Shown: piece after piece, positions 7,325 through 14,903 of the stretch
Layout: every line of letters starts with the position of its first letter
Position numbering within the stretch: the stretch's first letter is position 1
Assembly (NCBI GenBank): GCA_002449785.1
Contig: DJXP01000053.1
Coordinates: forward strand, 17,078-33,997
Source of the DNA: Clostridiales bacterium UBA7001
Lineage (GTDB): Bacteria > Bacillota > Clostridia > TANB77 > CAG-508
Direction: 5' to 3'
DNA length: 16,920 bases
Notes under the pieces: generated by a model
Databases searched by the model: none
What the model was told of the DNA's origin: nothing
Seen by the model: the letters and a program-made list of their open reading frames with translations, nothing else
Program-made: the position numbers and the translations under genes

Positions 7325-7816
7325 ATGGTACGTGTTATTGTAAAGCATGCACTTAGAAAGCACAAAGAATTTATTATTTATGCAAGTAATAAAGTAAATG
7401 AAATAAATCATATAAAACAAACAAATTATTTAGAAGAAAATATTGAAAAAGATTATTATGGATATGCACCTAAATTTGAATGTTTAATTGCTGAAGTCAA
7501 TAATGAACCTGTTGGAATGATAATTTATTCTAAATATTTTTGGGCAAATGAAGGTGAAGCACTTTGGATTTCTCAAATTTTTGTTGATAGAAAATATAGA
7601 AAGTATGGTATATTTATAAAACTAATTAGAAAACTAAGAGAAGAAAACAAAGATATTAAGCTTGTTACATGTGGTGTAAAAAGAGGAAACAAGAAAACAA
7701 GAAAAATATTAAGTTATTATGGTGCCAAAGAGCCAGATTTTAGTTTCTTTTGTATTGATACTGATAAAAATAATGATATAATATATAATGATTTAAATAA
7801 TAAAATTGCAAATTAA
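7325..7816 (+). CDS. GNAT-family N-acetyltransferase
   Basis: This 163-aa protein has the GNAT fold, which moves acetyl from acetyl-CoA to an amine. Visible elements are the strand ECLIAEVNNEPVGMIIY, the strand ALWISQIFVDRKYR leading into the acetyl-CoA loop (R-K-Y-G-I-F form of the usual Q/RxxGxG/A), and a C-terminal strand with SYYGAKEPDFSFF. The pyrophosphate-binding loop is weak because the consensus second glycine is replaced. The substrate is unknown, and it does not look like RimI or a known antibiotic acetyltransferase. The ATG follows GGAGAGG. It has its own extended -10 promoter, and a terminator stem starts inside its last codons, so it appears to be a one-gene unit. Confidence 0.85.
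   Translation: MVRVIVKHALRKHKEFIIYASNKVNEINHIKQTNYLEENIEKDYYGYAPKFECLIAEVNNEPVGMIIYSKYFWANEGEALWISQIFVDRKYRKYGIFIKLIRKLREENKDIKLVTCGVKRGNKKTRKILSYYGAKEPDFSFFCIDTDKNNDIIYNDLNNKIAN
7755..7782 (+). promoter_or_regulatory. Promoter-like site inside the 3' end of the GNAT gene
   Basis: TTGATA (7755-7760), 16 bases, then TATAAT (7777-7782) with TG one base before the -10 box. The start would be near 7789, ahead of the terminator at 7808-7839. The coded stretch is rich in Asp, Asn and Ile codons, which produce TATAAT-like strings by chance, so confidence is moderate. It is the only good candidate promoter found for the methyltransferase gene. Confidence 0.45.
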
Positions 7817-7839
7817 AGTTAACTTTGATTTGCTTTTTT
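7808..7839 (+). terminator. Intrinsic terminator overlapping the GNAT stop codon
   Basis: An 11-bp stem (7808-7818 with 7823-7833) with a TTAA loop is followed at once by six Ts (7834-7839). The stop codon TAA (7814-7816) lies in the 5' arm. It ends only 22 bases before the methyltransferase ATG, so that gene needs read-through, antitermination or an unrecognised promoter. Confidence 0.85.
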
Positions 7840-7861
7840 ATTGATTATTTGAGGAGAAAAA

Positions 7862-8764
7862 ATGAGTAGATTGCCACAATTTTTGATAGAAAAAATAGAA
7901 AATGAATATGGAGAAGAAACAGCCAAAAAAATCATAAATGGATATAAAGTACAAAGAAAAACAACATTACGAATAAATACTTTAAAAAGTAATGAAGAAA
8001 AAGTAAAAAGATGTTTAGAAGATAATAATATTTTATATAAAGTCTCTTCATTTTGGGAAAACGCTTTAATAATTGAAAATTCTGATGAGAGCATTATAAA
8101 AAGGTTGGATGTATTTAATAATGGAGAAATATACCTCCAAAGTTTATCATCAATGTTACCACCCATTATTTTATGCCCAAAAGAGAATGAAGATATACTT
8201 GATATGACTGCAGCTCCTGGTGGGAAAACTACTGAAATTGCAGCGCTTTCAAATAACAAGGCACATATTACTGCATGTGAAATGAATAAAATTAGATTTG
8301 AAAGACTAAAGTATAATATTGATATGCAAGGAGCAAAATGTGTATATGCTATGCAAGAAGATGCTAGACGAATTGATGATTTTTTTTCATTTGACAAAAT
8401 TTTATTAGATGCACCATGTACAGGAAGTGGAACTATAAATATTAATGATAGTAAGCTAAATGAATATTTTACAGAGAATCTACTTCAAAAGTCTATTAAA
8501 TCTCAAAAAATGCTTATTAATAAAGCTATAAAAATATTAAAAAATGGTGGAGAATTAATATATTCCACTTGTTCAATATTAAAAGAAGAAAACGAAGCCA
8601 TAATAGAGGATTTAATGAAAAATAATAATATAGAAGTTGTAAATATAAATGTTAAAGAGTTTGAAAAATTACCTAAGCTTCATACAAATATAAAAGGTAC
8701 TATTTGTTTAATGCCTACTAATGAATTTGAAGGATTTTTTGTAGCTAAGCTTAAAAAAATGTAG
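7862..8764 (+). CDS. RNA (cytosine-5) methyltransferase, RsmB/RsmF/NSUN family
   Basis: The 300-aa protein is a SAM-dependent m5C methyltransferase. It shows the short N-terminal lead with RKTTLRINTLK, the SAM-binding motif DMTAAPGGKT, DAPCTGSG with C186 (motif IV) and YSTCSI with C237 (motif VI). In this family one cysteine attacks C6 of cytosine and the other releases the product. It lacks the N-terminal NusB-like domain of RsmB and the long C-terminal PUA-like extension of RsmF, so the target could be 16S rRNA, 23S rRNA or tRNA. For that reason I give no symbol. The ATG follows GAGGAGAAAAA. It lies directly after a strong terminator and converges on the radical SAM gene 38 bases downstream; no bidirectional terminator is visible between them. 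Confidence 0.93.
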   Translation: MSRLPQFLIEKIENEYGEETAKKIINGYKVQRKTTLRINTLKSNEEKVKRCLEDNNILYKVSSFWENALIIENSDESIIKRLDVFNNGEIYLQSLSSMLPPIILCPKENEDILDMTAAPGGKTTEIAALSNNKAHITACEMNKIRFERLKYNIDMQGAKCVYAMQEDARRIDDFFSFDKILLDAPCTGSGTININDSKLNEYFTENLLQKSIKSQKMLINKAIKILKNGGELIYSTCSILKEENEAIIEDLMKNNNIEVVNINVKEFEKLPKLHTNIKGTICLMPTNEFEGFFVAKLKKM

Positions 8765-8802
8765 TCATAATTTATTACAGAATTTAACTATAAATAATTG
8801 TT

Positions 8803-9774
8803 TTAACTATAATACATTCCTTGGTAAAAATCATTTTCTCTCATAAATTTATCAATACCATTGATAATCCATTTTTTATGTAGATTCCACTCTGGAGCTA
8901 TTAAAAGATTTTTTGGAGCATCTCCTGAAATTTTATGGATAATAATATTAGGATTAATGTGTGTTAAAATATAACACGCATTTTTTATATATTCTTCTAA
9001 TGAAATAGGCGTATATAATCCTGTTTTATACATTCTTTCAAGCTCTGTATTTTTAACTATGTATGTAGAATGAACTTTAATTCCTTGTAGATTATGATTA
9101 TTTATAAAACTTATTGTATTTTTTATATCATCTATTGATTCATTTGGAAGTCCTACAATAATATGAGCGATAACGTCAATATTGTATTTATTTAACAACT
9201 TAACTGCTATTGAAAAATCTTTACTTGTATAACATCTGTTTATTAATGTTCCTGTATCATCATTTGAAGATTGTAATCCAAGTTCTACCCAAACATCATA
9301 AGTTTGTTTATAGGTTTTAAGCAATTTGCAAATTTCATCATTTATGCAATCTGGACGAGTTGCAATATCAAGGCAAACAATTCTAGAGTCTATTAAAGCT
9401 GAATCATATTTTTCTTTTAAATTTGTAATTGTGTCATATGTGTTTGTATAATTTTGAAAATATGCTATAAATTTATTGGCTCTTTTAGATTTATAACTTT
9501 TTAAATAATTTCCAACCTGGAATTTTATATATTTTTTTGATAAATCTATTGATTTCTGATATTTAATATAATTATCTCCTGCTGAAGTAATTTTAATAAA
9601 TTCTTTTATATGCTCACCTGAACCTGCTGCACTACAAAAAATACATCCTTTATTTGATTTTGTACTATCTCGATTAGGGCAAGTGAAATTTCCATCAATA
9701 CATATTTTTAAGGCTCTTTCACCATATTTTTCTTTTAAATATTTACTTAGCTTGTTATATCTTTCTTTTTCCAT
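8803..9774 (-). CDS. TIGR01212-family (YhcC-like) radical SAM protein
   Basis: The 323-aa protein binds a [4Fe-4S] cluster through C32, C44 and C47 in a C-x11-C-x2-C arrangement (CPNRD ... KGCIFC). This matches the YhcC/TIGR01212 group rather than the usual CxxxCxxC. It continues with the radical SAM barrel (DIATRPDCI, VELGLQSS, HIIVGLPNES). The biochemical role of this family is not known to me; it resembles the catalytic part of Elp3. I place the start at the ATG at 9774, because MEKERYNKLSKYL is the normal family start. The longer frame from a TTG at 9828 would run through a terminator and a promoter. There is no Shine-Dalgarno sequence before 9774, and the -10 box ends six bases before the ATG, so translation is probably leaderless. 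Confidence 0.9.
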   Translation of the reverse strand: MEKERYNKLSKYLKEKYGERALKICIDGNFTCPNRDSTKSNKGCIFCSAAGSGEHIKEFIKITSAGDNYIKYQKSIDLSKKYIKFQVGNYLKSYKSKRANKFIAYFQNYTNTYDTITNLKEKYDSALIDSRIVCLDIATRPDCINDEICKLLKTYKQTYDVWVELGLQSSNDDTGTLINRCYTSKDFSIAVKLLNKYNIDVIAHIIVGLPNESIDDIKNTISFINNHNLQGIKVHSTYIVKNTELERMYKTGLYTPISLEEYIKNACYILTHINPNIIIHKISGDAPKNLLIAPEWNLHKKWIINGIDKFMRENDFYQGMYYS

Positions 9775-9780
9775 AAAAAT

Positions 9781-9808
9781 AGTATAGCATAAAAGAATTA
9801 AAAAGCAA
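9781..9808 (-). promoter_or_regulatory. Leaderless promoter of the radical SAM gene
   Basis: Read on the minus strand: TTGCTT (9808-9803), 16 bases, TATACT (9786-9781) with TG one base before the -10 box. The ATG at 9774 begins seven bases after the -10 box, where transcription would start. The promoter begins five bases after the U-tract of the ldt terminator. Confidence 0.6.
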
Positions 9809-9812
9809 ATGC

Positions 9813-9849
9813 AAAAAAACTTGGACAAGAGAACAGCCTCTTATCCAAG
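9813..9849 (-). terminator. Intrinsic terminator of the L,D-transpeptidase gene
   Basis: A 12-bp stem (9838-9849 with 9820-9831, one C-A mismatch) and a six-base loop are followed on the minus strand by seven Ts (9819-9813). It starts eight bases after the ldt stop codon and closely precedes the promoter of the next minus-strand gene. Confidence 0.88.
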
Positions 9850-9856
9850 CTTTGTT

Positions 9857-11986
9857 TTACTTATTTCGTATTAATACAGGTGTGCCTTCACCACAATTCA
9901 TATAAATATATTTTGCTACACCAAGAGGTACTCTAGTACATCCATTTGTTATTTTCTTTCCAAGAGTTCCGTCTACTTCTTTATGTGGTCCACTTTTATC
10001 ATTAATGTCATATGCTGTGGAGTGTATGTAGTTTTCGTGATTTCCATCACTGTTTTTCATTCCAGAACAGTACCAAAATCTACCTACAATATTGATGTTT
10101 GGTTTATTTATTGAAAATGATTTTTCTTTATGGCAAATTCTATAGTTACCAGAAGACATCGTTTTTCCAACTCTTCCTATGGATATTCTAGTGTATTGAA
10201 CAAAGTCATATTGTCCTGTGCTACTATTTTTCTTTAATACGCCCATTTGATAACTACTATTATATATTACAATTATATAATTAGGTTTTGTAGCAAAAAG
10301 TAAAGCATCAAACATCATTTGAGATTTTATTTTGGAGTATTTTTTACCATTTCTATAATATAATGAACCAAGAAATCCAGTGTATTTCTTTCCGTTTTTA
10401 TAATAACAATTATTATAATTACCAGTATATTTTATACCATTTCTATAGTAATACCCATTATAAGTGCCAGTGGATTTGCTACCATTTTTATAATAATATC
10501 CTTTATAAATACCAGTGTATGTCTTACCATTTTTGTAGTATTTACCACTATACATTCCAGTATATTTTTTACCATGATCATAACGATAACCATTAGTAGT
10601 ACCAGTAAATTTGACTCCGTTTTTATAGTAGTATCCTTTATAATTACCAGTATATTTTGAACCATTTTTATAGTAAACTCCATTGCGTGTGCCAGTATAT
10701 GCTTTACCATTTATGTAGTACTTGCCATTATATTTTCCTGTGTATTTTTTGCCATGATCATAACGATAACCATAAGCAGTACCGGTAAATTTAACACCAT
10801 TTTTATAAAGATATCCATAATAATATCCGTTGTATTTCCTTCCGTTTCTATAATATACGCCTCTATGAATACCAGTATATTTTCTTCCATTATAATAATA
10901 GATTCCGTAATAACTACCTGTGTATCTTTTTCCACGTTCATAAAAGTAACCATTATAATTACCAGTATATTTTAAACCATTTCTATAATAATATCCATTA
11001 TAATTACCAGTATATTTTAAACCATTTTTATAATATTTACCATTATACATTCCACTATATCTATACTTAATTCCAAAGAAAGTATAGCGGTATAATGTGT
11101 TGTTAATGAAAACGTATTTATTAGTACCAGATAAAGCTGTATGGTCTTGTATTGTTGAACTAGTAATAAATTCTTGATTTAAATTGTTCTGTGTTTCGAC
11201 ATTCGAATAATTAATATCATTTTCAGTTGTATTAATGGTTTTAAATTCATGAGCACTAAATTCAACAACTCTAATTGCAGATTGTTTATATGTTTTATTG
11301 TTATCTTGTGCAGATATTTTTATTTTATATTTTCCATCTATTTGTTTGAATTTTTCTAATTCAAAACTAATTACAGATTCTCCTTTTGCAAGATTAGAAT
11401 ATGTTAATACTTCATTAGCTGGAGTATCACTATTCATATCATATAATTTAATATAATCTATTCCAGTTAAGTCTTTTACAGAAAAAGAAACTTTATTATT
11501 ACTATATTTCCAATCAAATACTCTTGGAGCATAGTCAGCAACATATTTATTATCTTTTGCTTTTATTCTAAAAAATGTTTTTAAAGAACAAGCAGAATTA
11601 TTTTTATCAGATACAGTTACATAGAAGCTATTGCTTTTATTATTTAAATATGTATTTGATATGGTATAGATATATTTTTGAGGAGTATTATTATTTTGGT
11701 TATAAACAGTATCTATTTTTTTAATAAAAGTATTATCTGTAATTTGTGTATCTTTTATTCCATTTTTTACTGTATAAAAAATAATATTTGATGTATCTAG
11801 CCCGCTATAGTCTGTAAATGTAATTTTTACATCATCAAAATTTTTTTCATTAACCTCAATTTTCATTCGTGGTGCATTATTAAATGTCTGAAAATTCTCG
11901 GCAGAATAGCCAATATTAGATAGAGAAATTATAAATAAAAGAATAAAACTAAATACTAAATTTTTTATTATTATTTTTATATTCAT
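9857..11986 (-). CDS. Secreted repeat-rich L,D-transpeptidase (YkuD domain)
   Basis: The 709-aa protein starts with a signal peptide (lysines, hydrophobic core 10-25, probable cleavage after GYSA at 29). Two related beta-rich modules follow, each opening with APR (38 and 153). Sixteen tandem 15-residue Tyr/Gly/Lys repeats occupy residues 310-549. The C-terminal YkuD domain (about 560-709) has H655 (IHSTAYD) and the nucleophile C683 in TNGCTRV. Such enzymes form 3-3 peptide cross-links or attach proteins to peptidoglycan. The family motif is S/T-H-G-C; here the His before Gly is Asn (N681), and 24 residues separate H655 from T680 instead of about 14-17. R685 and the folded context are kept, so it is probably active. 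The repeats likely form a basic, wall-binding stalk (inference). The ATG follows AAAGGAGAAAA; promoter and terminator are clear, so it is monocistronic. Confidence 0.92.
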   Translation of the reverse strand: MNIKIIIKNLVFSFILLFIISLSNIGYSAENFQTFNNAPRMKIEVNEKNFDDVKITFTDYSGLDTSNIIFYTVKNGIKDTQITDNTFIKKIDTVYNQNNNTPQKYIYTISNTYLNNKSNSFYVTVSDKNNSACSLKTFFRIKAKDNKYVADYAPRVFDWKYSNNKVSFSVKDLTGIDYIKLYDMNSDTPANEVLTYSNLAKGESVISFELEKFKQIDGKYKIKISAQDNNKTYKQSAIRVVEFSAHEFKTINTTENDINYSNVETQNNLNQEFITSSTIQDHTALSGTNKYVFINNTLYRYTFFGIKYRYSGMYNGKYYKNGLKYTGNYNGYYYRNGLKYTGNYNGYFYERGKRYTGSYYGIYYYNGRKYTGIHRGVYYRNGRKYNGYYYGYLYKNGVKFTGTAYGYRYDHGKKYTGKYNGKYYINGKAYTGTRNGVYYKNGSKYTGNYKGYYYKNGVKFTGTTNGYRYDHGKKYTGMYSGKYYKNGKTYTGIYKGYYYKNGSKSTGTYNGYYYRNGIKYTGNYNNCYYKNGKKYTGFLGSLYYRNGKKYSKIKSQMMFDALLFATKPNYIIVIYNSSYQMGVLKKNSSTGQYDFVQYTRISIGRVGKTMSSGNYRICHKEKSFSINKPNINIVGRFWYCSGMKNSDGNHENYIHSTAYDINDKSGPHKEVDGTLGKKITNGCTRVPLGVAKYIYMNCGEGTPVLIRNK
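10340..11059 (-). repeat. Tandem repeat: 16 units of 45 bp in the L,D-transpeptidase
   Basis: The consensus unit is YTGxYNGYYYKNGxK, repeated 16 times with no length change. Adjacent units near 10951 and 10996 are almost identical for 40 bases. A higher-order copy of four units (180 bp) is also visible: units 6-9 match units 10-13, each group containing a variant with YRYDHGKK, and CCATGATCATAACGATAACC recurs exactly 180 bases apart (10572 and 10752). Repeat number can therefore change by slippage or recombination without a frameshift. Confidence 0.95.
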
Positions 11987-12018
11987 AACAGTTTTCTCCT
12001 TTGTATAATCACATATAA

Positions 12019-12047
12019 ATTATACCACATTTTTTACAAAAAAGCAA
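12019..12047 (-). promoter_or_regulatory. Promoter of the L,D-transpeptidase gene
   Basis: On the minus strand TTGCTT (12047-12042), 17 bases, then TATAAT (12024-12019). Transcription would start near 12012, giving a leader of about 25 bases that carries AAAGGAG. It diverges from the ppaC promoter. Confidence 0.65.
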
Positions 12048-12132
12048 ATAAACAAGGCTTTTGCACTTAAAACGAAGAAAAACACAATTTAAAAGTCGAC
12101 CTAATCAGTTACAAATTATTATTTTTAAATTA

Positions 12133-12159
12133 TTGATTTTTATATTAATTTGTTATAAT
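12133..12159 (+). promoter_or_regulatory. Promoter of the ppaC operon
   Basis: TATAAT at 12154-12159 has a TG one base upstream (extended -10). The -35 is either TTGATT at 12133 with a short 15-base spacer or TATTGA at 12131 with 17 bases. The rest of the 228-base gap (11987-12214) shows no ORF and no strong hairpin. Confidence 0.55.
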
Positions 12160-12214
12160 ATAGTAGAAAAATAGAAATGACTAAAATAAGTCTAAGGAAA
12201 GGAATGATAATAGA

Positions 12215-13135
12215 ATGGGAAAAACTTATATTTTTGGACATAAAAATCCTGATACGGATTCAATCATGTCAAGCTTAGTTATGGCTAATTTAGAAAAAAA
12301 ACTTGGAAATAGTGAAGCTATTTCGTGTAGAACAGGAAAAGTTAATAAAGAATCTGAATATGTTTTAAAATATGCTGGAGTTGAAGCTCCAATGTTAATT
12401 GAAAACCTAGAAGCTGGTAGTGAAGTAATAATAGTAGATACAGCAAATGAGAAAGAATTACCTGATAATATTAATGAATTAAAAATTAAAAAAATTGTAG
12501 ATCATCATTATGTAGCTCTTCATACATCATATCCTTTATATTATAGAGCAGAGCCAGTAGGGTGCACTTCAACAATAATGTATAAATTATATAAAGAAAA
12601 TAATGTTGAAATAGATAAAACTATAGCTACTCTAATGTTGTCTGCAATTATTTCTGATACATTACTTTTTAAATCACCGACATGTACAGTAGAAGATAAA
12701 AATGCTGTCATAGAATTAGCTAAAATTGCTGACTTAGATTATGAAAAATATGGATTAGATATGCTAAAAGCAGGAACAGATATAAGTTCATTTACAATCC
12801 AAGAAATATTAAATTTGGATGCGAAAGAAACATCATTAAAAGAAGTAAAAACAATTATAAACCAAGTAAATACGGCTTATATTCCGGATGTTATGAAAAT
12901 GCAAACAGATTTAGAAGAAGGAATGAAAAAAATTATTGAAGAAAAAGGATTAGATTTATTTGTATTATTAATTACAGATATTGTAAATAGTAATTCACAA
13001 GTAATTGCACTTGGGAAAAATGCAGATTTAGTCGAAAAATCTTATGGAGTAAAACTTGAAAATAATACAGCCTTATTAAAAGGAGTGGTATCACGTAAAA
13101 AACAAGTAATTCCAATAATGACTGAAAATGCATAA
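12215..13135 (+). CDS. ppaC: Manganese-dependent inorganic pyrophosphatase (family II)
   Basis: The 306-aa enzyme hydrolyses pyrophosphate to phosphate in the cytoplasm, pulling biosynthetic reactions forward. It is a DHH phosphoesterase with the metal ligands of the family: H9, D13 and D15 in FGHKNPDTDS, D75 in VDTANE, the D96-H97-H98 triad and D148 in ISDT. The DHHA2 domain closes over the substrate with SRKKQVIP near the end. Length and domain order match Bacillus PpaC. It lacks the inserted CBS/DRTGG regulatory domains found in some clostridial versions, so it should not be adenine-nucleotide regulated. The ATG has a distant AAGGAAAGG (about 12 bases). It is the first gene of a close-set group with the WG protein, the flavoprotein and the YigZ protein. 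Confidence 0.95.
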   Translation: MGKTYIFGHKNPDTDSIMSSLVMANLEKKLGNSEAISCRTGKVNKESEYVLKYAGVEAPMLIENLEAGSEVIIVDTANEKELPDNINELKIKKIVDHHYVALHTSYPLYYRAEPVGCTSTIMYKLYKENNVEIDKTIATLMLSAIISDTLLFKSPTCTVEDKNAVIELAKIADLDYEKYGLDMLKAGTDISSFTIQEILNLDAKETSLKEVKTIINQVNTAYIPDVMKMQTDLEEGMKKIIEEKGLDLFVLLITDIVNSNSQVIALGKNADLVEKSYGVKLENNTALLKGVVSRKKQVIPIMTENA

Positions 13136-13162
13136 AAAACTAAACAGTGGTGGTGGTATTTT

Positions 13163-14887
13163 TTGAAGTATAGAAAAGAAAATGGAAGTATAAAAATTAT
13201 TATTGCAATAATAATTTTAGTTTTAGCTATAAGTATTGGAATTATTGTTATCAAAAGACCTAAAAAAAACAATAATTCTGAGATAAAAAAAGAACCATTT
13301 GAATATTTTGTACTAAATTCTCTTGAGGGAAAAGCAGGAGTTATTAATAAATCAGGAAAAATATTAGTTAATCCAGAATACACCAATATTTATATTCCAA
13401 ATCAAGCAAAAGATGTATTTATTTGTTTTAAAAATGATACTGATTATATCATTTTAAATAGTGAAGGAAAAGAAATATTTAGTGATTTTGAAGCTGTTTA
13501 TGCAATATTAATTTCAGAGAATACTAATGAAATGGAACAAGAAGTTTTGTGTTATTTACAAAATGAAAAATATGGATTAATTGATTTTTCAGGTAATAAA
13601 ATTACTGGTGCTATATATGAAGAGATTGTAAGTCTTCCAAATAAACCAGGAGTTATTAGAGTAAAGCAAAATGGACTATATGGAGTAATAGATTCTAAAG
13701 GAAATACTATAATAGATATAAAATATAATTCAATTATTGGGGACGATTTTTCTACTGCTAAAGGATATTCTAAAGCTGGATATATAGTTTCTGAGAAAAC
13801 AAATACAGGAATAATGTATGGGTATATTAATTCAAATGGAAAAATGCTTGTTTCTACAAAATATGAATCTATATCTAGAGCTCGTGAATATGATGAAGAT
13901 GATATTTATTTAATTTTTATGGAAAATGGAAAGAAAGGTGTTATAAAAAATAAGAAAGAAGTTATTTCACCTAAATATCAATCAATAAATTATTATGATG
14001 TTTCAAATATATTTGTCGTAAATAGAAATGGAAAATATGGATTTTATAGTAGTTCAGGTGATGAAATACTACCAGTTGAATATACAAGCTATTTTGTAGC
14101 AGGTAATTATATTTGCGTAAAAAAAGATGATAGCATGATGTTATTTGATTTTCATGGAAATTTGGTAAATACAAATATTTATAAAAGTATAACAGAAACA
14201 GAAAATCCAAATTATTTTATTGCTCAAGATGAAAAAGGATATTACAGTATAATTAGTAAAGATTTTCAAATCGGAAATAATTATACTTCTATTTCATATG
14301 CTTTTAATAATTTTTTTGTATTTACGACTGAAGAGGGAAAAGCTGGTGTTATTGAGGTATATTCTGGAATTGAAATAGAACCAACATATGACTATATTAT
14401 CGTTTTGGAAAATGCCAAAGCGTTAGAAGCTCACAAAGAAAATGAAATAGATATATATTCAGAAAAAATAGAAAAAGTATTCACAATTAGTGATGGAATT
14501 GTGGAAAAGATTTCGGATAATTATTTTAAAATTTATTCTAAAAAAGAAAAAATATATATAGATAATAGTGGAAACATAGTAAATAATACAGATGTTTTTG
14601 AGAATCTTAAATTATATTCTTTTAAAACAGAAGATAACAAGTGGGGATATAAAGATAAAGAAGGAAATATTATTATAGAACCAACTTATGATATGGTAAC
14701 TGAACTAAATGAATATGGTTTTGCCGGAATTTATAAAAATTCTAGATGGGGAGTAATAAATAGTGAAGGTGAAATATTAGTTCAACCGTCTTATGAGTTA
14801 GACACATATTATGAACCTCAATTTATTGGAAAATACTTACTAGAAGGTGGAGATATTTCATATTGTAGTGAAATAAAAGAAAAATAA
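13163..14887 (+). CDS. Membrane-anchored WG-repeat protein
   Basis: The 574-aa protein has a short basic N-terminus, one membrane segment (about 10-27) and then about 13 WG (KWG) repeats. Each repeat carries a form of GKxGVIxxxGxxIxxxxYxxI; clear ones include LYGVIDSKGNTII, KYGFYSSSGDEIL, NKWGYKDKEGNIII and SRWGVINSEGEIL. The repeats probably fold as a beta-propeller-like or beta-solenoid binding surface outside the cell; the family has no known activity. The start is TTG, because no ATG occurs early in frame and this start gives a proper membrane anchor; a GGTGGTGG ahead is an imperfect Shine-Dalgarno. The frame is the same as that of ppaC and no stop lies in the 27 bases between them, so read-through of the ppaC TAA would fuse the two. 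It stands 16 bases before the flavoprotein gene. Confidence 0.85.
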   Translation: MKYRKENGSIKIIIAIIILVLAISIGIIVIKRPKKNNNSEIKKEPFEYFVLNSLEGKAGVINKSGKILVNPEYTNIYIPNQAKDVFICFKNDTDYIILNSEGKEIFSDFEAVYAILISENTNEMEQEVLCYLQNEKYGLIDFSGNKITGAIYEEIVSLPNKPGVIRVKQNGLYGVIDSKGNTIIDIKYNSIIGDDFSTAKGYSKAGYIVSEKTNTGIMYGYINSNGKMLVSTKYESISRAREYDEDDIYLIFMENGKKGVIKNKKEVISPKYQSINYYDVSNIFVVNRNGKYGFYSSSGDEILPVEYTSYFVAGNYICVKKDDSMMLFDFHGNLVNTNIYKSITETENPNYFIAQDEKGYYSIISKDFQIGNNYTSISYAFNNFFVFTTEEGKAGVIEVYSGIEIEPTYDYIIVLENAKALEAHKENEIDIYSEKIEKVFTISDGIVEKISDNYFKIYSKKEKIYIDNSGNIVNNTDVFENLKLYSFKTEDNKWGYKDKEGNIIIEPTYDMVTELNEYGFAGIYKNSRWGVINSEGEILVQPSYELDTYYEPQFIGKYLLEGGDISYCSEIKEK

Positions 14888-14903
14888 GTAAAAGGAATTA
14901 TTT

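Noticed and set aside
7819..8397. A 192-residue open frame on the minus strand opposite the methyltransferase.
   Set aside because: The plus-strand methyltransferase has clear catalytic motifs over the same bases; the reverse frame has no start signals or recognisable domain.
8783..8812. 11-bp direct repeat TTTAACTATAA at 8783 and 8802 between the convergent genes.
   Set aside because: It is short and AT-only apart from one C, likely chance; no element boundaries are visible.
9775..9828. N-terminal extension of the radical SAM protein from a TTG at 9828.
   Set aside because: It would translate a terminator stem, its T-run and a promoter; family proteins start near the ATG at 9774.
10432..10975. 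Open frames on both strands inside the L,D-transpeptidase repeat array.
   Set aside because: They are shadows of the 45-bp repeat, which keeps every frame open; their compositions are skewed and they lack ribosome binding sites.
13042..14210. Minus-strand open frames opposite ppaC and the WG-repeat gene.
   Set aside because: They are antisense of clear coding sequence, with no ribosome binding site or recognisable domain.
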